Shown: positions 34,898-49,595 of the stretch, piece after piece
Layout: each line of letters opens with the position of its first letter
How positions within the stretch are numbered: the first letter of the stretch is position 1
NCBI GenBank assembly: GCA_029963845.1
Contig: JANEYF010005898.1
Location: 186,001-250,000, forward strand
Direction: 5' to 3'
Length of the DNA stretch: 64,000 nt
Source of the DNA: Rhamnusium bicolor
Taxonomy: Eukaryota; Arthropoda; Insecta; Coleoptera; Cerambycidae
Notes under the pieces: generated by a model
Databases searched by the model: none
What the model was told of the DNA's origin: nothing
Seen by the model: the letters and a program-made list of their open reading frames with translations, nothing else
Program-made: the position numbers and the translations under genes

Positions 34898-36627
34898 TAG
34901 AGCTGTCCGAGGTCACCTGGCCGACAGAGCCGTCATATGACTCATATGTTTACATCATATCATAATACTTGAATAAGTACAGTAAATGGAAATAAATTTT
35001 AACAATAATGTTACATTTTATAAAAATTTGTATAAAACTCACCCTTTTAAGCAGATTTATGAAGTAGTTTGGTTGTCATCATCAGTGGGGAAGATCTATA
35101 GTATAATAGCATCAGGTATGTTTCTACAGCTGTCTCCGTCAGCGATGTTCGCTTTGGTGAAAAAATATGTTTTGCATTTTGAAAATGACCATTCGACATC
35201 TACGGATGTAATACAGGCATAAGTAAAACAATCTGTGAACTCACTTAACGAAGTTGTAGATGCACCATCACAAATTTGTCTTAATTTGCTAAAATCAGGA
35301 TCTTTCTGTAATACACTCTCGAATTTTTCACTAACGCGATTATTTTTTGCGTCATTTATAGCCTGTAGCTGTGTATTTACGTCGTCCACTATTTGCAGCG
35401 ATTCCACTAACGATAACGAACTATTTTGCAATTTTTCTATTGCGTCGTGTAGTCCTCTATAATTGTTATTAATAGTTTTTAAATCTGTTTCAAGGGAAAC
35501 GTCTTGAAAGCTTGTCTGGTTTTCCCTAATAGCTGCAGCTTCGTTAGGGTTTAACTGTAGTATCACAGCTTTTATTTGTTGAAAATATTCAACATAATAA
35601 AAAGCCGCTTTCAACCACGTTCTCCAACGTGTAAGAATCGGCTCTGGTGGTTCAGGGATACCAGGACACTGTCTGTGAAATGCTCGAAGCCGTTTAGGAG
35701 ATTTGAGAAAAACTTTTTTTGTATTTGCTATTAATGCATCTACCTCTGGAAAACATTTTCGAATCGTTTCTGCCACAAGATGTAACGCATGCACTTTACA
35801 CGTAACATGTAAAAACCTACAATTGTCTCTTTGAAAAGAACGGCCTACCATGCGCATTGTCGCAGCACCATCAGTCACAAACATCAATACTTCACTTGTT
35901 GAAAGTTCAAATTTTTCGAATGTCTCCAACACCCCGTAATTATTTCGCCAGTACACGCAGTTAGTCTTTTACTAGCTAGTAAAAGTGGAAATGTTAGTTT
36001 AAGAGGGCCCAGTACACGTACTATAATATTTAAAATAGTTTTTTTTTTACAATCTGTCGTCTCGTCAATACATAACCAGAGCCGTGTATTTTTTAATTCA
36101 CATTTAATCCTATTTACAATGTCTTCACGAACAGCTGGAATATATCTACGTAAGGATGTACGACTTGGTAAGTTCACCTGGGAATTGTATTTATTCCAAA
36201 ACTCCCGAAATGGTTGTTTATCCAGTATGTGTAGCGGAATATTACAGGCTATTAACATTAACAATAAATCAAACATAAACTGAGTTGTCAAAGGCATGCC
36301 ATTTTTTTTATTTTGATGTTGCACGGTGTTGATGACGACGACAATCTGTTTTGTGCCAGCACATTAAGTCTTGATTACAAACTTTATAAACAAATTATTT
36401 TACATCCGTCATAGAATAAATCCGGAAATTCACCGATAAATTTATTCACTGTGTCCGCGTACGGTCGTTTTTTACCCTTTGGCGCGTTTGACATTATGTA
36501 TAATTTATAGGTACAACCTCACGCATTAACCTTTCAAATAAGACTGCAGCGTAAATCACTTCTAAATCGGCACGTGTGACGCCATCGCAAGACCGTGGCT
36601 GTACTCCAGCCACCTCGGACAGCTCTA
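34898..36627 (-). mobile_element. hAT element (CGGBP1-like transposase), perfect 8-bp target duplication
   Basis: Terminal repeats tagagctgtccgaggt (34898) and its inverse acctcggacagctcta (ending 36627) are exact over 16 bp. The octamer ctaatgag flanks both sides (34890-34897 and 36628-36635) and belongs to the satellite unit. The element is 1730 bp, with one decayed transposase on the minus strand. Confidence 0.95.
35096..36494 (-). pseudogene. hAT transposase, CGGBP1-like, frameshifted
   Basis: A start at 36494 opens MSNAPKGKKRPYADTVNKF, followed by a BED-like region with a frameshift near 36385. Next comes MPLTTQFMFDLLLMLIAC, LWLCIDETTDCKKKT (DUF659-like, with catalytic Asp), a frameshift near 35950, then LMFVTDGAATMRMVGRSF, CRFLHVTCKVHALHLVAETI and near the end ITSVDVEWSFSKCK, the hAT C-terminal dimerisation motif. 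The order matches hAT elements related to the CGGBP1 protein. Two frameshifts make it inactive. Confidence 0.85.
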
Positions 36628-36715
36628 CTAATGAGTTAGTTTGATTTCCATCGAAATTATAGACAGCTGGTTGGGAAGTTACAAATTTTTAAAAAATTTA
36701 AAAGGCTGTTTTGAC

Positions 36716-38911
<2,196 letters not shown>

Positions 38912-39355
38912 ATGCTAACCACACCAAACTATTATCGAAGTGTTGTCAGTCTTCAGGTGTCTTTTGAAACTAAAGACAAAACCAAAATGTGGATTGATTT
39001 ATTAAAATATAAGAGATATGAATCCAGCAACCCATGATAGAGGTCAGTCAAAAAAAAACCAGCCACTGTTGAGTTGTGAGAACAGCGTGTGCGCATGGAA
39101 AAATACTCAACACTTATCATCCAGAATATTTCGTTCCAAGCTAGTGGCGAAACTAAGGGTGGACCAGGGCCCATCCAAAAAATTATGGACCACCTGCTAG
39201 TGAAGAAAAATATATTTACAGTTTTGCCGCCCACAGGCCAAGGAAGTTTTTTGGTCCCCTTGTAGCTGATGGAAGGGGGTATACAACTTTTTTGTTGTTT
39301 ATTGACCCAACAGAAATACTTGCAGCCTACTCAGCAGTCCACCTTTAAAGGACAT

Positions 39356-42300
39356 GGCACCCGAACAAGAGGGTTCCTGGGTTTCAGTAGATTTTTCTGA
39401 AATTTTTTGTACAGTATATTATGACCCAGGATGACACTCTTATATGCGGGAAATTTTTGTGAGCCTACAGGGTGTACCAGAAAACAGGTCCGAAGATTCC
39501 TTCTTTTGCAAAGTTTAAAAATATTATTTTTCTCTTTGGATATGAATATCCTTTAAGAAAATCGATTTTGAAGTATATATTTATTTAACAAAGTGTCCTA
39601 TAATCAAAATATACGAGGTGCTATGATTGTTAATGATAAATACTAACTTTTAAAGTTCTAGAGAATGTATTTTAGATGCAAACTATAGATAAAGATATTG
39701 AAAAAAATAAATACTTATTTTGTACGTTTTTTGAAGCTATTTCAGTTTCTATAATTAATATGTATGTAATATTTTTATTGTTAATATATTGGAGTATAGT
39801 GTTTTATTCGCTTCCTTGTGATATCGAGCTAACACATAGTAACGGCTTCCTCAATCAACTTTTTAATTTTGCGAAGTATGCATTGACGTTATTTTGTTAT
39901 ATGGTTGTCACTTAAATAATTCTATAACTGTCAACAATTATTTCATACGAAAACTGTAAAATTATAAATTTTTAAAATGGTACAATGTTATACAGAAATC
40001 AGTATCGTTTTAATGAAATTATGTTAAACGAACATTCCAGAATTTGTTTAAACTGTAAAAAAAAGAATAAACAAAATAATTGAAATGGAAGATAATCCGT
40101 TGGCAATCCCTATGGACGTTTTAGTACAATATAGCACAATTAATTGTTTTGTTTGTGTCGATTTTGAGTAAACATTGATGCAAGAATAGACTTCTACTTA
40201 AAAACTGGAATTTATTTACCCTTAGAAACACTGTAATCAACATTTAACCGAAAATGGATTAATACAACTTGAGTTTATGGACAATCTCATATCTGTACGA
40301 TTCTATTACGAATAAGCATGACGGTACCAAAAATCCCATGAATGGTTTAGAAAATTAGAAAAATTAGGCAATATGCTCAGAAAGTATCATCTTTAAAATA
40401 CGAAGATGAGGCCAATTTTGATGACGATGAATTTAAGTCCATTACATCTTTAAATAAAAACTAGTTTCGTGACATTTCAATTTTGTAACACTGACGTAGT
40501 TTTCAACGAAACACCAACACACTATATACTGCACTCGACGAGCGTTTTACCAACCAAATTGGCAACATCTGGAGATGATTAAAACTGTCAAAACCGTCAA
40601 TTTTGTAATCATGTACAATATGGCAGTCATTTAAGGAATGTTGCAAAGAAACATTTAATAACTTTTTTGATGAAAATGAGACAGGGATTATCAGATACCT
40701 GTTTAAAAACGCTATTGAATTACTTGTGCCGACAAAATGTAAGTATAGCTATTACCATTGTAAGACAGAGCCCTATGGTCACATTTGTACCTGGAAACTT
40801 AGGATTTGATTGTCCTGAAGTTCAAAATAAAGAACAATTTATAAATAGCCACGACACCAGATTTTCAAATATTCTCTACAATCCTGAACCAGAATATCCA
40901 AAAGCAATTTTGTACCCTGACTGTACATATTTAAAAGTTCCAAAAGCTCCCATTTTCGAATTCAACGACTGTATTACTTTTACCATAAAAAGTATAATTT
41001 GTTAAAAGCAGGCCTAGTAATCGCTCCTGATGGATATATTTTAGATGTACATGGTCCATACCTGTCGGATATTCGCAATAATGACGCAGCAATTCTTTTA
41101 CATGACATGACCCAAGATTAACACATATTAAGAGAATGGGTTCAAGAAGGTGATATATTTGTTGTAGATCGTGGCTATAGGGATGCTGTTCGGTTTCTTG
41201 AGGAACTGATTTTACTCTACGAAATTCTACCTCACCTGTTACGTAATCAAAGGCAGTTTACCACAGAGGAAGCGAATTATTCGAGAGTTATTACAAAAAC
41301 ACGTTGGATAGTGAAATCAAGAAATGAACATTTAAAATCAGTTTTTAAACTTGATACCAATTCAACACTGTGTACGCTTGTCAGATTTTTTTGAAAATTG
41401 CGTGCGCTATATTAAACAGATTTCACGAGCCTATTCACATGCAAGATGCAAATGAAGAGCTTGCACAACGTATGTTAGAAATTAGAAATGGAGTTAACAT
41501 TAATTTGCTTCAAACAACAGTTCAGCAACATCAAATGCTTCGTGCAAGAGGTCATGGTCCTTGGATTAACATTCACGAATATGACTTGGAAGGATTTGCT
41601 AGACTAAATTATGATTACCTAAGGCTGAAAACTTTAGGAACCTACCAAGTTCGATTATCCAAGATATGTTGAGGACACCACAAATCGCAACCCAAACAAC
41701 GAATTTATTCTTCAAACTCAGTTATTTGAACCAGGACTTATAAGAGCAAAAAAATTTTCTCATTTTATTCAGTGAGATATTCCATTTTTATTTCTTACCT
41801 TGAAAATCCTGATCGAAATGTGGATCCTATATCAGGAACATATTGCATATGCAAAATGGGAACAAGGACATTAGGAGTATGTGCTCATGTAGCTAGTTTG
41901 TTGTGGTACTTGGGATATGCTAGACATGAAGAAAATGTGAAATATCTATCAAATATACTTTTGGAAGTTGTTTTAGATGCGGTCAATAAAGAACAAAATC
42001 ATGTAATTAACTGATTTGTACTTAATTATTTTAGTATCTTTGGATAGTATTAAAATTTTTTAAATACTCTATCTTAGCATTTTCAGAATGGAAAATCATT
42101 AACTTATAACAAAACAGGTATTTATTTTTTTTGTTTTTATGTTAAGTATCAAATGTGCACTTGCTAAGTCCTAAAATGATGCATATATTTTTAAATCGGG
42201 TTGTATTACAACTGATTTGTGTTTAATTATTTTATTTTTAGTATGTTTGGCACTTTGTTAATTTAGAAATAAAAGTTTAATTATCGAATGATAATAATGA

Positions 42301-42819
42301 ATTTTAATGATTACCTGTTAGAACAGTTCTACGCTTAATTTTACTCTTGAATTTTTATATTGCAATCTCCTTCAAAATATTTCAATAAAAACATTTTATT
42401 ATATTATTATTATTATTATTTGTATTATTAACAATTGTGTTATTATTGTTATCATTATTTTTATTCTTTCAATATTTTTATCAATAGTTTGCATCTAGAA
42501 TACATTTTTTAGAACTTTAAAAGTTAGTATTTATCATTAACAATTATAGCACCTCGTGTATATTTTGATTATAGGACACTTCGTTAAATAAATATATACT
42601 TCAAAATTCTTATACTAATCGATTTTTTAAAGGCTATCCATATCCAAAGAGAAAAAATAATATTTTTAAACTTTGCAAAAGAAGGACCTATTTTCTGGTA
42701 CACCCTGTAGGCTCACAAAAATTTCCCGCATATACAAGTGTCATCCTGGGTCATAATATATTGTACAAAAATTTTCAGAAAAATCTACTGGCACCCAGGA
42801 TCCCTCTTGTTCGGGTGCC
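39356..42819 (+). mobile_element. 3.46-kb DNA transposon with ~375-bp inverted repeats (DDE_Tnp_4/SWIM type)
   Basis: Ends are ggcacccgaacaagaggg (left) and the inverse ccctcttgttcgggtgcc (right). Similarity between arms extends about 375 bp (to about 39730 and from about 42450), with small indels. The flanking dinucleotides are AT (left) and AG (right), compatible with a 2-bp duplication with one change, or with none. The interior encodes a transposase with a SWIM-type zinc finger. The best guess is a PIF/Harbinger- or ISL2EU-related lineage. Confidence 0.8.
40660..42014 (+). pseudogene. DDE_Tnp_4-type transposase with C-terminal SWIM zinc finger, frameshifted
   Basis: Ordered blocks: MRQGLSDTCLKTLLNYLCRQ (40676), TFVPGNLGFDCPEVQNKEQF, ILYPDCTYLKVPK (first Asp, about 40915), GLVIAPDGYILDVHGPYLSD with RNNDA (second Asp, about 41090), GDIFVVDRGYRDAVRFLEEL (41150), TTEEANYSRVITKTRWIVKS (41260), EYDLEGFARLNYDYLRL (41577) and the SWIM finger CICKMGTRTLGVCAHVASLL (41847-41906; CxCx9CxH). 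Frameshifts occur near 41000, 41390, 41655 and 41770, and stops within blocks. Intact relatives are known from many invertebrates as unannotated SWIM-domain proteins; that is from memory. Cut-and-paste is presumed. Confidence 0.7.
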
Positions 42820-42898
42820 AGTTAGTTCCGCCACAGTCCCAAGCAAATGTATCGCAATCAACAACTGGAGGATCCACTACACAAACAATTGCTATATC

Positions 42899-43252
<354 letters not shown>

Positions 43253-43299
43253 GCTGTATCATGTTTAGGTAATATACGTATTTTCCTTGCCAAGATTTT

Positions 43300-43760
43300 T
43301 CCTTTGGATGCAGACGTGTGGACGATTTAAATTTATTGATAGTTGCTGCTATTAGATATTTAAATTTACATAATAACTATTTGTGGGCATATGAAAATTC
43401 ACATACAGTTTTGAGGGTTAATCAACAGGACTTTTACCTGAATGTTTGTGAGAATGTAGCCGTAGGTCATTTTTGTCGCACAATTTTTATCTAGATAATG
43501 TTATTAGCGAATTTTAGAAAACAGTTTATCATTTCTGCTCGAAGTTGTCCCATATTATATGAAGAATGTGGTTACCTCCGCAATGTATGATTTGTAAAGC
43601 AGTTTTTGAACCACACTTATGGTAACCGATGGATAGGAAGATCTACGCTGAGGCCACTGCAGTTAGAATTTATGGGGCATATAATTTTTTTGATTTTTTC
43701 ACAATCAATAAATATTAATGTTCCTAGACAGCGCATAATATATGGTTGTCAGATAATTCG
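43300..43760 (+). pseudogene. mariner-like (DDE_3) transposase relic
   Basis: A frame reads AAIRYLNLHNNYLWAYENSH, corresponding to the stretch after the first catalytic Asp, then VNQQDFYLNVCENVAVGHF. Further on, FLNHTYGNRWIGRSTLRPL matches the region before the third catalytic block. Several stops and a partial loss of the catalytic residues are evident. Confidence 0.5.
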
Positions 43761-44321
43761 CAATGCCCCTGAAAATTTTTAACAATTCCTCAATCATTAA
43801 TTGGACTGGTACATGTTAGAATATGTGTATAGTAAAACTATTCCTATCAATAATTTGGAATCTTGTTTAGAAACAACAAAATTACACATTCTTGTCCCGG
43901 CCCAGTCCGATCCTGTACTGTTATGGTTTTATTATATTTATGAATCTGAAATATTTATGCTTTATTATTATTATGTATATTTTAATTAACAGTAGAGGAG
44001 CGGCATTATTGTTTCTTCATATATAACTATTTAATTTTTGCAGAAAATCTTCACGGGAGATTGATGTTAATACCTCGTAAACACGTATGTGTTGTTAAAT
44101 AATAAATAAATAAAATTCTGTTCCGGAAATTTAATACTAATAATAGGAATAATCGTGATCTACGATGTTTAGTAATATAGCCACATTTTTAATATTTTGT
44201 CAGAAATAATAAACACATTTAATTTTTTTTTTTAGGTATAGGATTTTTTGTACATAACTCAGAATACGTTATTTTTATTTATATGTAATCATATTTCATT
44301 TATTTAATACAACATACTCAG
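43761..44321. other. non-coding stretch
   Basis: AT-rich with no recognised feature beyond a 62-codon low-complexity frame. Confidence 0.3.
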
Positions 44322-46162
44322 CACTGGCGGTTCTTCTATAGGGTCATTTGGTCAATGACCTCCCACATACAAATAAAAAAATAGAGCTATTCATTTTCTG
44401 AAGTTTAAAAATATATAATATATATATTTTTAATATTCTTAAAAAATATATTAAAGTTTCTAGTTCATTCTATGCACAATACTATTCCAATATCTAGATC
44501 ATTACATTATTCATTTATAGAACTTAAAAATCTTGGGTCAATCCACAACGTGTCCTCAAAGCTAGCTACGGACCAAATTTATAACGAATTATAGTGAAAT
44601 AGACTTATGCGCGAATCGTCAGAAAACAAAAGAGACAGAAAACACTGGAGGGGACAATATCCCTGACTACCCTGACACGGTAACGCCCGAAATTTAGTAC
44701 AGCAGTCGCTAGTCAGCAGTCTTAATGTTGGTCGATAAATTCTATCGCGTTGTTTTTAATGTTTTTATTTGTGAACATTTTATTAGTAAATCTCTACTTG
44801 TCGTGAAATTAAGTAAAACAGTGTTTTTGGTGTTTACCATTAAATATGAGTGTTGTACAAAATATATTAAAACTGAAAGATGGACATAAGTTGAGTTATG
44901 AAGACCGAGTGAAATTCAAAGGTGGTGGCTGTCCAAAACCTAATATGACGATAAAGCAAATAATATCTCTTGATAAGAAAAAAGAAGTTAATAGGTACGT
45001 TTAATTAAAAAAAGTTATCCTTCAGCATTATTCATTGTTACGTTCATCAACTAAATTTAATTTTACAAAAAGCATCAAGTCAGGATAAAAGCATAACAAT
45101 TTTTCTTCATTCTTTGGAAAATCGCCAAAAAGAACAGCCGTGTTAGATAATGTTGTTAAGGTGATATTACCTAAAGCTGCTCCAACACGATAGAATTTTA
45201 ATACAAGGTGCATAGAGACTGTTTATACCTATCGAACAGAATTATTAAATTGTTTAGAAAAAATCATTGATAATGAATCAGAAAACAACACTCTAAACCA
45301 AGCTATTGGTTTAAAAAACTACTTACAAAATGAACATTTTCTTTACTGGTTAAATTTTTTTCATTTAGTTATGCCTCATTGTGATATATTGTTCAATCAC
45401 AAAAATGTAATATCAATGTCATAACAGTAAATTAGTGTATTGGCGTTTTTAATAGTAAAATTGAAGACATCAGAAATAAAATTTTGAATAACTATTTGGA
45501 GGAGACATCCATGCAGTCTGCCCAGAGATGTAAAACGGAAGAATCAAAAAGGAGAATTTCATTAGAAGTTTGTGATATAATTACATCTGAGATCAAAAAC
45601 AGGTTTGGCTTCAGTAATCATTTAGCAGTGTCTCAGTTATTTCACGCAGATCGATTTAAAGATTATAAAAAAAGCTTTCCTCAAGATATGTTTAAATTAG
45701 TTAAAACGGAGTATTCAGTCATAAATCATTTGAAACTTAAAACTGAATTAGAAGTATTATATAGCGGAGAAGATTTTTCCAATAGTGAAGATGTAGTTGC
45801 TTTGTTACAGCTTTTATTAATAATAATTTGTGCAATACTTTTTCTGAAAGTGTCAAACTGTTAAAAATCTTGTGTATTCTCCCTACCGTCGAAAGTGAAC
45901 GTTGTTTTTCCACCTTAAAAAAGAATAAAGACATTTTTAAGAAATACCATGGGTCAGGAAAGGTTATCTTCTTTACCTATGCTTATCATAAAAAAGGTCA
46001 TTAATAAAGAAGATTAAAGACTTTAATGAAAAAGTAATTGACCACTTTGCATCTCAAAAAGACCGGAGGATCGACTTGGAATTTAAATCACTTTAAAAGG
46101 TAGGTAATACAGTAAACTTTTCTAATTGACCTCCCAATCTCGTGACCCAAGAACCGCCGTTG
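44322..46162 (+). mobile_element. hAT element, copy 2, with perfect 8-bp target duplication
   Basis: Ends cactggcggttctt and inverse aagaaccgccgttg. The octamer atactcag flanks both sides exactly (44314-44321 and 46163-46170). The interior is colinear with copy 1 at 18960-20422 but lacks the part equivalent to about 19035-19230. The first ~110 bp are shared with the MITE at 42899. Confidence 0.95.
44846..45970 (+). pseudogene. hAT transposase relic, internally deleted
   Basis: ATG at 44846 opens LKDGHKLSYEDRVKF and GGGCPKPNMTIKQIISLDKK, then a stop. After a deletion, pieces equivalent to copy 1 resume at about 45010. The best frame (45484-45864) contains RRISLEVCDIITSEIKNRFG, HLAVSQLFHADRFKDYKK and MFKLVKTEYSVINHLKLK; a shifted frame carries VESERCFSTLKK (45890). 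It cannot be functional. Confidence 0.75.
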
Positions 46163-46427
46163 ATACTCAGCTTGGAAACTTGCAGAGTTTAACATAAATA
46201 CCTTAAAATATTTCAGGATGTTTTTTCTTAGATAATTTCAAGAAAAAAAGTTCATATATGTGCCAAAAATTTCTTCGTTTTGGAGATACATGATATTGAA
46301 TTATCAAAAAAAAACGTGTAATTTTTTCTTATATTGTCATTATAAGTGAAGCTATTTAAACCAAATTTAGTGTACTGAATAAGAGAAAAGCTCTGACCTG
46401 CACTGAATTAAACCTCTCTAGACATAG

Positions 46428-46911
46428 ACCGGTTTCGAATTTGTTATCTTCTCGTCAGTATGCCATAAGTAATGGAAAAGACAAATAATAATAGCAAACC
46501 AGGCTGGCCTAAAGCAGACTAAGACAGACATAGTGAGTTATAAGTATATCCCTCTGGTGATCAGTGCTACTACTCGTCAGACTTCACTGATCTCTTAGTG
46601 ACTGATAGCGACCTGCAAAGCAGGTACCAAGAGCTGCGACCTCTAACTGTGGTAGGCTAAACTATATTCTGAATAAGATTTACAGGAAACTACTCAGCGG
46701 ACAAAAGCCCCGACCTGTATTGAATTAAACCTGCAAGTGTTGCATCTGTGATCTCTGACGGGTAGTAGCACTGACCAACAGAGGGAGACACTTATCACTC
46801 ACTATGTCTGTCTTGCTTTGTCTGCTTTAGCCTAGCCTGGTTTGCTATTATTATTTGTATTTTCCATTACATATGGCATACTGACGAGAACATAACAAGT
46901 TCGAAACCGGT
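46428..46911. repeat. fold-back element with ~158-bp inverted arms
   Basis: The arm 46428-46583, starting accggtttcgaattt and including cgtcagtatgccata and agcaaaccaggct, recurs inverted at 46751-46911 with high identity. A separate direct repeat (gacctgcactgaattaaacc at 46395, gacctgtattgaattaaacc at 46710) partly overlaps the structure. No coding capacity and no clear target duplication. Confidence 0.8.
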
Positions 46912-47289
46912 TGACAAATGATATTAGCTACTAAACAAGACTTTATATTTTAATTATGTTTTGATTATTTTCAGTGTTATTAGGTTTTGTATTTAGTGTG
47001 AATATTATTACTCTTATGTCTTATTTCTATATCTATTTAAGATCTTACGACAATAAAATGTATTATGTTCGTTTAGTCCTTTCCGAAAACTGAGCGAAGT
47101 ATAAATTACTAAGGGTAGGTAACTACAAGAGAAGTCTGACATGTATTAAAAACGTTTCAAAATGCTCTCAATTATTCAAAACGTCTATATTTTGAAATTT
47201 CTGGTTTTAATATTACTTTTGTCAATGACGAAAAGTGTAAATCTTAGATCAGTTTTCTTTATCATTATTATATAATTATTATTTAATCT

Positions 47290-49595
47290 AAAAGTTACTT
47301 TAAAAAAGCCGATTATGTCACAATGTACAATTTATTTCTACAAACAGATTGGTCTTTTCTAACAAATTATGAAGATGTTAACCTCGCTGTAGAAGATTTC
47401 TACAGTGTTATTAATAATATATTTATGAAATGCGTCCCAAGGACTTATCCCTCGACTTATTCCAAAAGTCATCGGTATCCTGCATGGTACAGCAGAGACA
47501 TAATCTATGATATTAGGGAAAAAATTCAGCATGGAAAAAATATAAGCAATTCAACAATACTCAGGACCTTGAAAAGTTTAAAACACTAAGATCAAAAATA
47601 AAAAATGATATTAAGCTAGCGCATGAACAGTATGTCAACCATGTTGAAAATAACTTTAAGACGAATCCTAAATCTTTTTGGTCATATATTCACAGCAAAA
47701 AGAATACGACAACGATCCCAAATAATATGCCCTACAAAGATAATTCCTTGGGCAATCCTCAAGAAATTGTCGACGCATTTGCTGATCTTTTTAAAACTGC
47801 TTTTACAGAGTCAACTGACTACGTAGAATCTGATAACACTGCCAGAGATGAGAATGATCCATCACTGTCAGTCCAACTGAATGAGGACAAGATATGTAAA
47901 GCTATCAAGAAGTTAAAAAACAAATTTACCGCTGGTCCTGATGGTATACCGTCATTTCTTATCAAAGACTGTGCTAGTGTCTTAGCGAAACCTTTGCTTA
48001 TTTTATTTAATTTAGCCCTTAACAGTAACACATTCCCAGAGTTATGGAAAAACTCCAAAATTATTCCCGTTTTTAAAAAAGATAATCGGACTGACATAAA
48101 AAATTATCGTCCCATTACCATCATTAATAATTTTAGTAAAGCCTTTGAATTCGCTTTATACGAGGAGCTACACATACATGTCAATAAACAAATTTGTCCT
48201 AATCAGCATGGCTTTGTGGCAGGCCGGTCGACAATCAGCAACTTGGTTTGTGTTACACAATTCATCTCGGAGGTGTTGGATGGCAATGGACAGGTAGATG
48301 TCATTTATGCGGACTTCTCAAAGGCGTTCGACAGACTTGACCACGGTATTTTACTAAGGAAACTTTCTGCTTTAACCGAGATTTAGTTCTATTCTGCTCC
48401 TCCTACTTAAAATGTAGAAACCAATATGTTCAATATCGCGGGCATAAATCTGAAAGAATTGTTTGTACTTCTGGGGTACCCCAAGGGTCAGTGTTGGGCC
48501 CCTTATTCTTTATTTTATAAACGACATCGTACTTGGTCTGAACTGCTATTGTCTATTATACGCGGATGACCTCAAACTGTATCTAGCTGTCAAGGATGAA
48601 TCTGACTGTTTGCTACCACAAGCTGACTTGGATCTAATAAACGACTGGTGTACCTCAAACCTCCTACCTCTCAACGCTGCCAAATATAACGCAGTCACCC
48701 ACACTAGGAAATTGAATCCTGTACAGTATGAATACGCTATAAATCAGGTACATTTAAATAAACCAGAGGTATTTAAAGATCTAGGCATAACTTTTGATAA
48801 TAGGCTGACCTTTAACCAGCATATCAATATCATTGTATCATCAGCTTACAAAACCCTGGGCTTTATCATTAGAAACTCCGGTGAGCTTAACAACATCGAC
48901 ACATTAAAAAATTCTATTTACGTCTTTTGTGCGTTCTAAACTTGAGTACGGCTCTGTCGTATGGATTCCTAATTACGCTGTACATAGTAAAGCTATCGAA
49001 CAAATTCATAGAAGATTTTTAAAATTTATGGCATTTAAGGAGGACAAAACATATCCACCAATAGGGTTTCCGCATGACAAACTGCTAGAGAGGTTCAGTG
49101 TTGATGAACTGGTCAGAAGGCGGTTTCTTCACTCTGCTATGTTTTTGCATAAACTTGTCAATAATAAAATAAAATGTCCTGAACTGTTGGCAAAAAGTTA
49201 ATGCGCTCGTTCATATGCCATTGGTGCAAACAAGATTAACTAATCTTTTTTATTTACCCACATCAAGAACAAATATATTATTATTCTCACCGGTGTATGT
49301 TATGTGTCATAACTGGCATGATATTCAGGACAAAATTAACCTCTTTAATTGCAGTGTTACAGATATAAGAGCTGCAGTGTTACAGATGTAAGAGCTGCTA
49401 TAACAATTAACTCATTATACCTATGTGCTTGTAATTAATTATTTAAAAACCTATGTACGTTATACTCATTGAAAATTAGTTAATTGTGTATTTTTTAATG
49501 TTATGCATTTGGTATTGTGTATTTTTCCTACCCTGTAATTGGAACATGTTCTGTTGGGTAGTGTATAATAAAATAAAATAAAAATAAAATAACTA
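47290..49595 (+). mobile_element. 5'-truncated CR1/Jockey-group retrotransposon with A-rich tail
   Basis: RT coding sequence begins abruptly near 47290 within the linker upstream of the RT, without an endonuclease domain. It runs to a stop at 49201, followed by a 3' UTR and a tail of aataaaataaaataaaa (about 49567-49592). The abrupt 5' end fits incomplete reverse transcription. Confidence 0.8.
47300..49201 (+). pseudogene. CR1/Jockey-group reverse transcriptase, frameshifted
   Basis: In order: YVTMYNLFLQTDWSFL (47311), FWSYIHSKKN (47675), KFTAGPDGIPSFLIKDCAS (47920), IIPVFKKDNRTDIKNYRPIT, VDVIYADFSKAFDRLDH (block A, 48300), a frameshift near 48385, GVPQGSVLGPLFF (block B), YCLLYADDLKLYLA (YADD, 48550), KDLGITFDNRLTFNQHI, LGFIIRNSGELNNIDTLK, a frameshift near 48930, then SKLEYGSVVWIPNY and DELVRRRFLHSAMFLHKLVN. 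Only about four lesions, so it is one of the younger relics here. Confidence 0.85.

Larger units (their letters stand above)
33930..36715. repeat. 141-bp satellite array, about eight units, interrupted by a hAT element
   Basis: The anchor ctggttggga occurs at 33951, 34091 and 34232, then as variants at 34374, 34515, 34656 and 34797, giving spacings of 140-142 bp. The last unit (anchor at 36667) follows the hAT insertion at 34898-36627. Units share aaccccTgggaccctttgca and agtcgatgaaaatttacagg. Unit-to-unit divergence is about 10-15% by eye. Confidence 0.9.

Noticed and set aside
39018..39234. Antisense or alternative-frame genes of 60-93 residues
   Set aside because: They overlap the plus-strand frame that stays coherent across both transposon insertions.
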